From: Cupriavidus necator | GTDB taxonomy: Bacteria > Pseudomonadota > Gammaproteobacteria > Burkholderiales > Burkholderiaceae | Length of the DNA stretch: 64,000 nucleotides | NCBI GenBank assembly: GCA_022041995.1 | Contig: CP074381.1 | Span: 620,001-684,000, forward strand | Direction of reading: 5' to 3' | Shown here: positions 1 to 10,539 of the stretch, one piece after another | Layout of the letters: every line of letters starts with the position of its first letter | Position numbering within the stretch: position 1 is the first letter of the stretch | The notes under the pieces: generated by a model | Seen by the model: only the letters and a program-made list of their open reading frames with translations | Told to the model about the DNA's origin: nothing | Database searches by the model: none | Program-made: the position numbers and the translations under genes

Positions 1-1
1 G

Positions 2-949
2 TCGCGCCTGCTGGGCTGCCTGGTGGCGCTGCCGCTGCTGGGCCAGGCCGAGGAGCTGCTGGCGCTGCTGGACCATGACCCGCAACGGCTGATCGTCAAT
101 TTCCACCTGCTGTTCAACGTCGCGCTGGCGGTGCTGCTGCTGGGCGCCACCGCGCCGCTGGCGCGCCTGTGCGAGAAGGTGCTGCCCGGGCGCAATACCG
201 GCGACAGCCAGGTCACGCCGCGCCACCTCGATACGGCCGCGCTGTCCACGCCCACGCTGGCGCTGGCCAACGCCGCGCGCGAAGTGCTGCGCATCGGCGA
301 CCGCGTCGAGCAGATGCTGGACAACATGCTGCGCGTGCTGCGCACCAACGACGCCAAGCTGGCCGATGCCACCTGCCGCATCGACAACGAGGTGGACGAC
401 CTCTACACCGCGATCAAGCTCTACCTGACCCGCATCAGCCTGGAAGCGCTGGACGAGCGTGACGGCCAGCGCTGGACCGAGATCATCTCGCTCACCATCA
501 ACCTGGAACACGCGGGCGACATCATCGAGCGCATCCTGCTCGATACCAAGGACAAGAAGATCGCCCACAACCTGATGTTCTCCGAGGCGGGCATGCAGGA
601 AATCGCCGAGATGCACGCACGCCTGGTCGCCAACCTGCGGCTGGGCTTGTCGGTGTTCCTCAACGGCGACCTCAAGAGCGCGCAGGCGCTGATGGCCGAG
701 AAAGCGAACTTCCGCGAACTGGAGCGCAAGTACGCGCGCACCCACCTGCAGCGCGTGGCGGTGCAGACTGCCGAGAGCATTGAAACCAGTTCGCTGCACC
801 TGGATGTGATCAGCGAACTGAAGCGGCTCAATTCGCTGTTCTGCGCGACGGCTTACCCAGTGCTGGAGCAGGCCGGTATTCTCAACCGCAGCCGGATGAA
901 GGAAGACGATATGCCGCCGGTGCCCACGGTGCAGGCGGCACAGCACTGA
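2..949 (+). CDS. Na/Pi cotransporter family protein, C-terminal part (5' end outside window)
   Basis: This is the C-terminal part of a sodium-dependent phosphate symporter of the NptA/PF02690 type. The reading frame is open from base 2, so the start lies upstream of the window. The visible protein opens with the last membrane segments (hydrophobic run ending in TAPLARLCEKVLP). It continues as a long soluble helical region resembling PhoU, with charged helices such as RIDNEVDDLYTAIKLYL. Full-length relatives have roughly 550 residues, so about half is present. The PhoU-like tail is normally cytoplasmic and is thought to modulate phosphate uptake. The family call is firm; the exact substrate is inferred from the family. 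Confidence 0.85.
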   Translation, partial: SRLLGCLVALPLLGQAEELLALLDHDPQRLIVNFHLLFNVALAVLLLGATAPLARLCEKVLPGRNTGDSQVTPRHLDTAALSTPTLALANAAREVLRIGDRVEQMLDNMLRVLRTNDAKLADATCRIDNEVDDLYTAIKLYLTRISLEALDERDGQRWTEIISLTINLEHAGDIIERILLDTKDKKIAHNLMFSEAGMQEIAEMHARLVANLRLGLSVFLNGDLKSAQALMAEKANFRELERKYARTHLQRVAVQTAESIETSSLHLDVISELKRLNSLFCATAYPVLEQAGILNRSRMKEDDMPPVPTVQAAQH

Positions 950-958
950 CCGGCGCGG

Positions 959-1444
959 CTACAGCTTGTAGCCAAACTTCCGCAACAGCGCCTTGCGATC
1001 CGCCACATCTGCGTCGGTCTCGATCCCCAGCGGCGAGGCCCCATCGATCACGCCCACCACGCCGCGCCCGGCATCGGTCTCGGCCACCAGCACCTGGGTC
1101 GGGTTGGCGGTCGCGCAGAAGATGCGGCAAACCTCCGGCACCGCCCGCACCGCGGCCAGCACGTTGACCGGGAAAAACCCGTCCCCCAGGAAGATCACGA
1201 AGGTATGCCCGGCGCCGATGGCGCGGGCGTTCTCGCAGGCGAGGTCGATCAGGTCTTCATCGGTGCCGGACCAGCGCACCAGGCGCTTGCCCGAGGCCTC
1301 GCAGAACGCCAGGCCGAAGCGGATGCCCGGCACGGTGCTTACCAGCGCTTCGTGCAGGTCTTCCACGGTCTTGATGAAGTGCGAATGGCCGAAGATGAAG
1401 TTGGTGGCTTCCGGCTTGGTGACCGGCACGACCGACAGTTCCAT
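959..1444 (-). CDS. adenosine-specific kinase family protein (PF04008)
   Basis: This 161-residue cytosolic protein matches the adenosine-specific kinase family across its length. Recognisable segments include NFIFGHSHFIKTVEDLHEAL near the N-terminus, FLGDGFFPVNVLAAVRAVPE in the middle and VGVIDGASPLGIE near the C-terminus. I chose the ATG at 1444 because a GGGAG ribosome site lies just upstream and because the length then fits the family (about 160 residues). A longer in-frame extension to 1552 has low-complexity sequence and no good site. Kinase activity is known only from the family; the cellular role in this organism is unclear. It converges with the phosphate symporter gene, 9 bases apart. 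Confidence 0.85.
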   Translation of the reverse strand: MELSVVPVTKPEATNFIFGHSHFIKTVEDLHEALVSTVPGIRFGLAFCEASGKRLVRWSGTDEDLIDLACENARAIGAGHTFVIFLGDGFFPVNVLAAVRAVPEVCRIFCATANPTQVLVAETDAGRGVVGVIDGASPLGIETDADVADRKALLRKFGYKL

Positions 1445-1554
1445 GGCAGGCTCCCGAATGGCCGCAGGGCTTGCCGCCATCGGGTTCATGGTAGGGCGCG
1501 GGGTAGCGAATGCAAGCCGCGCGGCGGCGCCGGCCTGCATGCGCCTACACATGC

Positions 1555-4419
<2,865 letters not shown>

Positions 4420-4780
4420 ATGCCGAAAAGTCGTCGCCAGACAGGCCGCCCTGCCAGGCTGGCAGGGCTGTCTGAAGAATCGCAGAACCCGAAACAAGCA
4501 CCTAAATCGGCACTTCCGGCCGCTGGCGACGGCCGGAATGCGCGCCCGGGCACACGCCCGGGGCCCTCTGGCATGGCCAGGTGACCCGGGAAGCGCGAAG
4601 GAGCAAACCTGTTAATATACCCAACTTCGGTTTCCGGGGTGGCCCGCGCCATGCAGGCGCCCGGCGAAGCCGCCGCCGGCCCCGGGTTCCGGGCGGCAAC
4701 TTCCCCCGCGATCCCGATCGAAACTGCCGTTGCGATGCATCGGCAGCCAGCCTGACAGATTCCACGATCCCACGATCGCA
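4420..4780. other. divergent intergenic region between uvrA and the MFS gene
   Basis: This 361-base gap separates two divergently transcribed genes and should carry both promoters. The only AT-rich patch is TTAATATAC near 4612-4620, which could serve as a -10 region for either strand. No perfect LexA palindrome (CTGT-N8-ACAG) is present. Near 4469 CTGT is followed by a GCAG at the wrong spacing. No gene is supported here. Confidence 0.5.
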
Positions 4781-6031
4781 ATGCCGTCGATCCAGTCTTC
4801 TTCCCCGGGTGCGGGTGCCGCTGACGCATCCCAGGCCCCCGCCCGCGAACGCATGACCCGCGCCGAATTGCGCGCCGCCGTGTCGCTCGCCAGCATCTTC
4901 GCGCTGCGCATGCTGGGCCTGTTCCTGATCCTGCCCGTCTTTGCCGAATACGCGCACAGCCTGCCCGACGGGCACGACGCCCAGCGCGTGGGCCTGGCCA
5001 TGGGCATCTATGGTCTGATGCAGGCATTCCTGCACATCCCGCTGGGCTGGTTGTCCGACCGCATCGGGCGCAAGCCGGTGATGGTGGCCGGGTTGCTGCT
5101 GTTCATCGCCGGCGGGCTGGTGGCCGCCTTCTCCGACACGCTCAGCGGCATCATTGCCGGCCGCGCGCTGCAGGGCATGGGCGCGATCTCCGCCGCCATC
5201 ACCGCCTGCATCGCCGACCTGACGCGCGAGCGCCATCGCACCAAGGCGATGGCAATGGTGGGCGGCAGCATCGGGCTGACCTTCGCGCTGTCGCTGGTGA
5301 TCGCCTCGCCGCTGCTGCACAGCATCGGCATGTCCGGCATCTTCGGGCTGATGTCAGTGCTGGGGTTGGTGGCCATCGGCGTGACGCTGTTCCTGGTGCC
5401 GACCCCACCGCCGCCGCATCCGGTGCGCCTGCCGTTCCGCAAGGTGCTGCTCAACGCCGACCTGGCGCGCCTGAACGCCGGCGTGCTGGCGCTGCACGCT
5501 TCCCAGGTGGCCATGTTCATGGTGGTGCCCGCAATGCTGGCCGATGCCGGCATGCCGCTGGACCAGCACTGGAAGGTCTACCTGCCGGTGGTGCTGGTGT
5601 CCTTCGTGCTGATGCTGGGCCCGATGATGGCGGCCGAGCGCTACGGCCGCGTGCGCCCGGTGCTGCTGGGCGCGGTCGCGCTGATGACCGCGGTGCAACT
5701 GCTGTTTGCCGCGGTGCACGGGCTGTGGGCCATCGTCGGCGTCCTGCTGCTCTTCTTCGTCGCGTTCAACGTGCTGGAGGCGATGCAGCCTTCGCTGGTG
5801 TCGCGCTACGCCGCGGCGGCACGCGGGGCGGCGCTGGGCGTCTACAACACCACGCAGGCGCTGGGCCTGTTCCTGGGTGGCGCGGCCGGTGGCTGGCTGC
5901 TCAAGCACGAGGGGCGCAGCGCCGTGTTCGTCGGTTGCGCGGTGGTGCTGTTGCTCTGGCTTATAATCGCCTGGAGCATGAAGGCGCCGCCGCCGCGCGG
6001 GCAGGAAGCAGCACCGGCAACGCCAGCCTGA
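4781..6031 (+). CDS. MFS transporter (YajR-like drug/proton antiporter family)
   Basis: This 416-residue inner-membrane protein of the major facilitator superfamily has about twelve hydrophobic segments. The family loop 2-3 motif is visible as GWLSDRIGRKPVM, and GRALQGMGAISAAI is the typical fourth-helix segment of drug/H+ antiporters. A proline- and alanine-rich tail ends the protein. The start is uncertain: ATG 4781 gives a 24-residue polar leader, while ATG 4853 (MTRAELRA) would begin just before the first helix; neither has a strong ribosome site. It is divergent from uvrA and lies upstream of ssb. Substrate cannot be told from sequence. Confidence 0.85.
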   Translation: MPSIQSSSPGAGAADASQAPARERMTRAELRAAVSLASIFALRMLGLFLILPVFAEYAHSLPDGHDAQRVGLAMGIYGLMQAFLHIPLGWLSDRIGRKPVMVAGLLLFIAGGLVAAFSDTLSGIIAGRALQGMGAISAAITACIADLTRERHRTKAMAMVGGSIGLTFALSLVIASPLLHSIGMSGIFGLMSVLGLVAIGVTLFLVPTPPPPHPVRLPFRKVLLNADLARLNAGVLALHASQVAMFMVVPAMLADAGMPLDQHWKVYLPVVLVSFVLMLGPMMAAERYGRVRPVLLGAVALMTAVQLLFAAVHGLWAIVGVLLLFFVAFNVLEAMQPSLVSRYAAAARGAALGVYNTTQALGLFLGGAAGGWLLKHEGRSAVFVGCAVVLLLWLIIAWSMKAPPPRGQEAAPATPA

Positions 6032-6077
6032 TCCGCATCACATCGTAAAGAATCCGGCCCGGAAAAGGCCTAGCATG

Positions 6078-6111
6078 ATCGCGCCACCCGACGTCTGGCC
6101 GGGGGCGCGAT
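6078..6111 (+). repeat. inverted repeat between the MFS gene and ssb
   Basis: ATCGCGCC (6078-6085) is repeated inverted as GGCGCGAT (6104-6111), with an inner CCG/CGG pairing. It lies 46 bases after the MFS stop. There is no T-run behind it, so it is a weak terminator at best and may only be a transcript hairpin. Confidence 0.35.
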
Positions 6112-6214
6112 GTTCGTTTACGTCACCGCAGTATCGCGTCACACTACATTCGCTTTACCGTCATCGTATTGCCACGCTTTTCAACACAGCGCGTGGCTTT
6201 TGGAGAACATTCAC

Positions 6215-6775
6215 ATGGCATCGGTCAACAAAGTCATTCTCGTCGGCAACCTCGGCGCAGACCCGGAAACCCGCTACCTGCCCAGCGGCGACGCCGTGAC
6301 CAATATCCGCCTGGCGACCACCGATCGCTACAAGGACAAGCAGAGCGGCGAGATGAAGGAGGCCACTGAATGGCACCGCGTCTCGTTCTTCGGCAAGATC
6401 GCCGAAATCGCCGGCCAGTACCTGCGCAAGGGATCGTCGGTCTATATCGAAGGCCGCATCCGCACCCGCAAGTGGCAGGACCAGTCGGGCCAGGACAAGT
6501 ACTCCACAGAAATCGTTGCCGACCAGATGCAGATGCTGGGTTCGCGCCAGGGTGGTGGCGGTGGCGGTGACGAAGGCGGCGGCTACGGTGGCGGCGCAGG
6601 CGGCGCAGGCGGCGGCGGTGGCTACAGCCGCGAAGCGTCGGGCGGCGGCTACGGCGGTGGCCGCGGTGGTCAGGCGGGCGGCCAGGGTGGCGGCCAGGGC
6701 GGTGGCGCTGCGCGCCGGCCCCAGCAGCCGGCCTCGAATGGTTTCGAGGATATGGACGACGATATCCCGTTCTGA
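6215..6775 (+). CDS. ssb: single-stranded DNA-binding protein
   Basis: SSB coats single-stranded DNA during replication, recombination and repair and recruits partner proteins through its tail. The 186-residue product has the N-terminal OB fold ([20 protein letters not shown], then [11 protein letters not shown] and [19 protein letters not shown]). A long glycine- and glutamine-rich linker occupies about residues 110-170. It ends in the canonical acidic tip DMDDDIPF, the docking site for partner proteins. Start 6215 is chosen because TTTTGGAG lies eight bases upstream and the product begins with the conserved MASVNKV; the in-frame ATG at 6110 adds non-conserved sequence. It is usually next to uvrA and an MFS gene in this group, as here. 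Confidence 0.97.
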   Translation: MASVNKVILVGNLGADPETRYLPSGDAVTNIRLATTDRYKDKQSGEMKEATEWHRVSFFGKIAEIAGQYLRKGSSVYIEGRIRTRKWQDQSGQDKYSTEIVADQMQMLGSRQGGGGGGDEGGGYGGGAGGAGGGGGYSREASGGGYGGGRGGQAGGQGGGQGGGAARRPQQPASNGFEDMDDDIPF

Positions 6776-6803
6776 GCACGACCTCGCTTTAAGCATCACC
6801 CCG

Positions 6804-6828
6804 AAAGCCCGCTATGCGGGCTTTTTTG
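6804..6828 (+). terminator. rho-independent terminator of ssb
   Basis: Stem AAAGCCCGC / GCGGGCTTT with a TAT loop (6804-6824) runs directly into a T-tract. It lies 29 bases after the ssb stop codon. Confidence 0.9.
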
Positions 6829-6891
6829 CGCCCGCATTCTCCGCGCATACCGCATTTCTTCATGCGCACATTCGTATGCGGATGCGCGGCT

Positions 6892-6934
6892 GCCCGCTAT
6901 TTTGCATTCTTATTTTGTATGCAAAATAGCGGGC
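6892..6934. repeat. perfect 15-bp inverted repeat between convergent genes
   Basis: GCCCGCTATTTTGCA (6892-6906) and TGCAAAATAGCGGGC (6920-6934) are perfect inverted copies separated by 13 T/A-rich bases. It sits between ssb and the convergent diguanylate cyclase gene, only 17 bases past the latter's stop. Neither side has a long T-tract, so it is not a textbook terminator. It could act as a bidirectional terminator, an RNA-stabilising hairpin or a protein-binding palindrome. Confidence 0.6.
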
Positions 6935-6950
6935 GGCGCATAAAGGAGCA

Positions 6951-8123
6951 TCACGCCGGTACCGGCATGCCGGCCTCCCGTTCCCACTCCACGCAATTCC
7001 TGCCCTTGTTCTTGGCCGCATACAGCACGTTGTCCGCGCGCATCAGCAGCGCTTCCAGGTCTTCGCCGGGCCGCAGCGTGGCCACGCCAAAGCTGGCGGT
7101 CACCGTGTGCATGCCCGGCAGTACGTCCATTTCCGTGCTCTCCAGCGTCTGGCGCAACCGTTCGGCCAGATGCAAGGCTGCATCGGGCAGGGTATCGGGC
7201 AACAGCATGACAAACTCCTCGCCGCCCAGGCGCGCTGCGATATCGCGCCGGCGGATGCCGGCGGCGATGATCCGGCCGATTTGCGCCAGCACCGCGTCGC
7301 CGGCGCTGTGGCCGTAGTTGTCGTTGATGAACTTGAAGAAATCGAGATCGCACAGCAGCACGCTCAGCGGCTTGCCCTGAGGTGGCGGGATTTCCCGCGC
7401 GGCCAGCGCCTCCAGGCTGCGGCGCGTGTGCAGCTGCGTCAGCGGATCGGTATCGCGTTCATGCCGCAGGCCGTCGATCACGTCCTGCGTGGCCGCCGCC
7501 AGCAGCGCCAGCGCCAGCGTGAGCAGCAGCAATGCCAGCGTGGCCTGCAGCCACAGCCAATAGACCGAGCGGGTGAGGACGGCAGCCTCCTGTGCGGTGG
7601 CCGGAGCAATGGTCAGCACCGTGCGCGGCAGGAAATGGAGGGCAAACAACAGGAATACCCAGAACAGCACCCGGTCCGCGGTGCTGCCTGTGCGCAGGCG
7701 GGCAAGCGGCGCGATCCCCAGCAGCAGGATCAGCGCGATGCCGATATTCAGGATGTAGATGCGCGCAACCAGCTGGGGCTGCACGAAATCAAACCAGGCA
7801 AGCGCGGCAAACAGGGCCAGCGGCAGCGACACCAGCACGCAGGTATCGACACGCGCGCCGATGCGCGCCAGCATGCCACGCAGCATCAGCACGGCACTGC
7901 CCAGGTAGAGCGCACCAGTGACCGTGGCGTAGCCGCCGCCATTGCGCGGCAGCCAGACGATCTGCAGGCCGATGGCAACCGCGTACAGCAAATAGCAGGC
8001 ACTGAGCTGCAGCAGGTAGTGCCGTGTGCGCTCATGATTCCAGGCCAGCAGGAAGCAGAGCGAAAGCAGAATGGCAATGGCGGGATTGACCAGGGCCAGG
8101 AATTGACCAGCATCGTGCAACAC
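6951..8123 (-). CDS. membrane-anchored diguanylate cyclase (GGDEF)
   Basis: This enzyme condenses two GTP into the second messenger c-di-GMP. The 390-residue protein has six or more N-terminal membrane segments (about residues 10-215) and a C-terminal GGDEF domain. The active-site loop reads GGEEF, and an RRRD motif five residues before it is a correctly placed RxxD inhibitory site, so it should be feedback-inhibited by product. DTDPLTQLHTRRSLEALA is the typical domain entry. The start is GTG at 8123 with a GGGGA-like site upstream. There is no EAL domain and the sensor part matches no named family I recognise. Its signal is unknown. It faces the RcnB-like gene across a 397-base region. Confidence 0.9.
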   Translation of the reverse strand: MLHDAGQFLALVNPAIAILLSLCFLLAWNHERTRHYLLQLSACYLLYAVAIGLQIVWLPRNGGGYATVTGALYLGSAVLMLRGMLARIGARVDTCVLVSLPLALFAALAWFDFVQPQLVARIYILNIGIALILLLGIAPLARLRTGSTADRVLFWVFLLFALHFLPRTVLTIAPATAQEAAVLTRSVYWLWLQATLALLLLTLALALLAAATQDVIDGLRHERDTDPLTQLHTRRSLEALAAREIPPPQGKPLSVLLCDLDFFKFINDNYGHSAGDAVLAQIGRIIAAGIRRRDIAARLGGEEFVMLLPDTLPDAALHLAERLRQTLESTEMDVLPGMHTVTASFGVATLRPGEDLEALLMRADNVLYAAKNKGRNCVEWEREAGMPVPA

Positions 8124-8520
8124 GGAGAGTCCCCTGTTTTCATGGTTCTCTGGCAGGGACGGGTGCCCGCGTGCGAAGCGCCGTGAACAGGGCGTGAGCC
8201 AGGGAACATCGAGGGCGGTGCGCCCGCAGCGGCGAGGCCGCGGCGCCGCGGCCCGCTGACAGACTGAGTAGCGGCCGCCCGTAACAAATTGTTTCTGTCA
8301 GGACCCATTCTAGTCATGGGTGACGTCAACGGCTCCCCCTCCAAGGGGTGCCAGCCCGCAAACAATTGTGAACAATCCGCAAGCGCGATGCATCCTCGGT
8401 CACATCGAGCGTCGTCGCCATGAATGGCGGATGCCGCAGTTGTCCGTATTTGTGACTAATCTGGTAAATGCTGTCCGGATCCTCCGGCAGTTCGGTTTTC
8501 CCGTACGCAAGGAGATCACG
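8124..8520. other. divergent intergenic region with two AACAA/TTGTT-type palindromes
   Basis: This 397-base gap lies between the diguanylate cyclase and the RcnB-like gene. It holds AACAAATTGTT (8283-8293, perfect odd palindrome) and the related AACAATTGT (8361-8369), 78 bases apart. These are plausible operator half-pairs for one of the divergent promoters. A CAAGGAGATCACG ribosome site for the RcnB-like gene lies at its right end. No coding sequence is supported. Confidence 0.45.
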
Positions 8521-8865
8521 ATGAAGACCAAGAAAGCGATGCCGGCGCTGTTGCTGGCGGCAAGCGTGCTGGCGGCGCCGTTTGCGATGGCGCAGGGCGG
8601 TGCCAAGTCCAAGCCCAAGCCGATGACGGATCCCATGGCCGCCTCCGAGCCGGCGGCGCAGAACTCGCCCTATATGCAGGTGCAGCAATGGAAGAAGGGT
8701 GACCGGCTGCCCACCGAGTTCAGGGACCGCCAGTATGTGATCGACGACTACAAGCAATACAACCTGCCCGCGCCGCGCAAGGGCACGCGCTGGGTCGGGA
8801 TTGGCGCGGAATATTACCTGGTGGCGCCCAACGGCGTGATCCAGCAGGTCGGATCGGGTTCCTGA
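8521..8865 (+). CDS. small periplasmic protein, RcnB family
   Basis: This 114-residue protein has a clean signal peptide (MKTKKAMPALLLAASVLA, cleavage near AMA-QGG). It ends in the RcnB/PF11776 domain: WKKGDRLP, then YVIDDYKQYNLPAPRKGTRW and YYLVAPNGVIQQV. E. coli RcnB is a periplasmic protein that modulates nickel and cobalt efflux. In many beta-proteobacteria relatives are stand-alone and of unknown role, as here with no metal pump nearby. The start is set by a strong AAGGAGATCACG site. A strong terminator follows. Confidence 0.85.
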   Translation: MKTKKAMPALLLAASVLAAPFAMAQGGAKSKPKPMTDPMAASEPAAQNSPYMQVQQWKKGDRLPTEFRDRQYVIDDYKQYNLPAPRKGTRWVGIGAEYYLVAPNGVIQQVGSGS

Positions 8866-8904
8866 CCCAGCCTGCTGCGGCGACGACCGCGGCAAAAGAA
8901 ACAA

Positions 8905-8940
8905 AGCCGCCGCGCCAGGGCGCGTGGCGGCTCTTTTTTT
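8905..8940 (+). terminator. rho-independent terminator of the RcnB-like gene
   Basis: AGCCGCC-GCGC pairs with GCGC-T-GGCGGCT around a short loop (8905-8932) and is followed by a run of T ending at 8940. It also lies just downstream of the convergent small secreted gene. Confidence 0.9.
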
Positions 8941-8950
8941 GCGATGGGTA

Positions 8951-9199
8951 TCAGATACCCAGGATCTTCTTCGCTTCGAGCAGCGATTTCATCGCTTCGT
9001 CATGCTTGCCGGCCTTGTGATAGGCCTCGCCGTCGGCGCGCAGCTTGGCAACCTTGGCGGAATCTTCCGGCGACAGCGCCGGCTTGGTCGACAGTTTGGC
9101 GTCGATGGCCTTCATTTCATTGGGGCAGTTATGGGCCAGCGCCAGGCCGGGGGCGCCGGCCAGCAGCAGTGCCATAAGGACAAGGACAGATTTGCGCAT
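8951..9199 (-). CDS. small secreted protein of unknown function
   Basis: This 82-residue product has an N-terminal signal peptide (MRKSVLVLMALLLAGAPGLALA, cleaved before HNCPNEM). The charged helical remainder carries SPEDSAKVAKLRADGEAYHKAGKHDEAMKSLLEAKKILGI-like repeats typical of a short tetratricopeptide-like hairpin (the segment AYHKAGKHDEAMKSLLEA). Start 9199 is fixed by a GGAGGCCATC ribosome site; the longer in-frame extension to 9436 is non-coding in character. I do not recognise a named family. It converges on the RcnB-like gene. Confidence 0.75.
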   Translation of the reverse strand: MRKSVLVLMALLLAGAPGLALAHNCPNEMKAIDAKLSTKPALSPEDSAKVAKLRADGEAYHKAGKHDEAMKSLLEAKKILGI

Positions 9200-9947
9200 G
9201 ATGGCCTCCGCGAAGATGCCGTTGTGATTTCCAGCATAGTCCATCGCCGCTCCGTCCTGCACCTGGCCGTGCGACATGAACGGGCTGGTTTGCCGGTCCT
9301 GCGCATATCCCCCGCGAACGGGTAAATGGCGATTTTTCGTTTCTTTTTTGAACTGCCCGGAGCCAGGCCAGCTCATCCGGAAATCAACCATTTGGGCGAG
9401 ATATTCTCGGTATTTTCTGGCCGCACCGACCCGCACGGATGCGGGCGTGTGATGCTCGAATCCGATCGCTCTGAATTGGGACAGGCGTCCGCCGTGTTAC
9501 CGCCAGGCACGGAAATCCGGGTATTTCCATAATCATTATCACGAGTTATCTTTATTTCAAACAGGCGATGATGTTATCAGGGTGCGGCAGTTTTTTGCTG
9601 CCCCGGAAATGCGCTTCATTAATGAAACAGCCCATGCGAATGCACGATTTATCGGAATCGCCGCGATCGCTAAATTGAACTCACCCGGCACCGATCGGGG
9701 CATGCCATGCAACCGCAATTTCAAATGGGGCGGCGGGCTGTACGTCAATCTCTCCTGCAAGAGCAGCAGCTGATCCATGCGGCGGCCAGCCGGCCGCCAC
9801 CAACCCTCTGCCAGGGCTACGAGCACGGCCGCGCGCCAGCCGCACCCTGGTTTTCCTGCACGCCTTCCGGTGTTATTTTGGAGGGCGCTTTTTTTTCCTG
9901 CGCTTTTTCCTGATCCTCCCGGACACCGACCAGGCCTGCCGCTGCGC
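9200..9947. other. long intergenic region without a supported gene
   Basis: This stretch of about 750 bases has lower GC than its surroundings, especially 9520-9680. It contains a Fur-box-like sequence (9522-9540) and a perfect 12-bp palindrome TTCATTAATGAA (9615-9626). It also has a GC-rich hairpin GGCGGCC/GGCCGCC near 9782-9799. Short frames such as 9326-9532 have no ribosome site or recognisable product. It may hold a promoter, an untranslated leader for the channel gene, or a small RNA. Confidence 0.5.
9522..9540 (+). promoter_or_regulatory. possible Fur-box-like operator
   Basis: The last 12 bases, ATAATCATTATC (9529-9540), are identical to the right part of the classical 19-bp Fur consensus; overall I count 14 of 19 matches. 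There is no iron-uptake gene adjacent, so the call is weak. Confidence 0.3.
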
Positions 9948-10448
9948 ATGGAAACCTCCGCCGAACATTATTCGCTGGCCCTGCTGTGCGCGGCCGTGCT
10001 GACTGTGACCGTGGTCGGCATCCACTATGAGGCACTGCGGCTGCTGTCGGCGATTCATCCCCGGCGCTGGTCCGGGCGCATGAACATCGGCGTGCTGATC
10101 GTCTGCATCATCGTGGTCCATTGCCTGGAAGCGCTGGTGTTTGCGCTGGGCTTCTGGTTCGCCGACCACGTGCTCGGCCTGGGCGGGCTGACCGCGATGG
10201 GCGGCGCCGGCGCGTCCGGCGTCCACACGCAGCCAAGCGCGCTGGTCTACGCCTACTTTGCGCTGGAGACCTTCACCACGCAGAGCCTGGGCGATATCGT
10301 CCCGGTGGGCGCCAGCCGCCTGATCGCCAGCATCGAGCCGCTGGTCGGCCTGATCCTGATCGGCTGGTCCACTTCGTTCACCTATGTGATGATGCGCCGC
10401 GACTGGGAGCTTGAGCGCGATGAGGGAGGCGGGCGCCGCGCGCCCTAG
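9948..10448 (+). CDS. ion channel family membrane protein (two-TM pore type)
   Basis: This 166-residue inner-membrane protein has a first helix near residues 8-30 and a second near 45-70. A pore-loop-like segment TFTTQSLGDIVPVG (about residues 109-122) follows, then a final helix LIASIEPLVGLILIGW. This layout matches Ion_trans_2 (PF07885) proteins. In true potassium channels the selectivity filter is T-x-G-[YF]-G-D; here it reads TQSLGD, so the first Gly and the aromatic residue are replaced and K+ selectivity should not be assumed. Start ATG 9948 is chosen because the protein then begins directly before the first helix. The next gene begins less than 100 bases downstream. Confidence 0.75.
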   Translation: METSAEHYSLALLCAAVLTVTVVGIHYEALRLLSAIHPRRWSGRMNIGVLIVCIIVVHCLEALVFALGFWFADHVLGLGGLTAMGGAGASGVHTQPSALVYAYFALETFTTQSLGDIVPVGASRLIASIEPLVGLILIGWSTSFTYVMMRRDWELERDEGGGRRAP

Positions 10449-10539
10449 CGGAATCACCGCTCATGTGGCCCAACCACGGGCCGCCCTCGGCGGCGGCCCG
10501 GCAACGGAAGGAGGAAGACCGGACACGGCAAGACTGGTG

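Noticed and set aside
4420..4780. LexA box for uvrA
   Set aside because: The CTGT near 4469 is followed by GCAG at the wrong spacing; no CTGT-N8-ACAG is present.
9326..9532. 68-codon open frame in the 9.2-9.9 kb gap
   Set aside because: No ribosome site, no signal or domain, and it ends inside the Fur-like motif.
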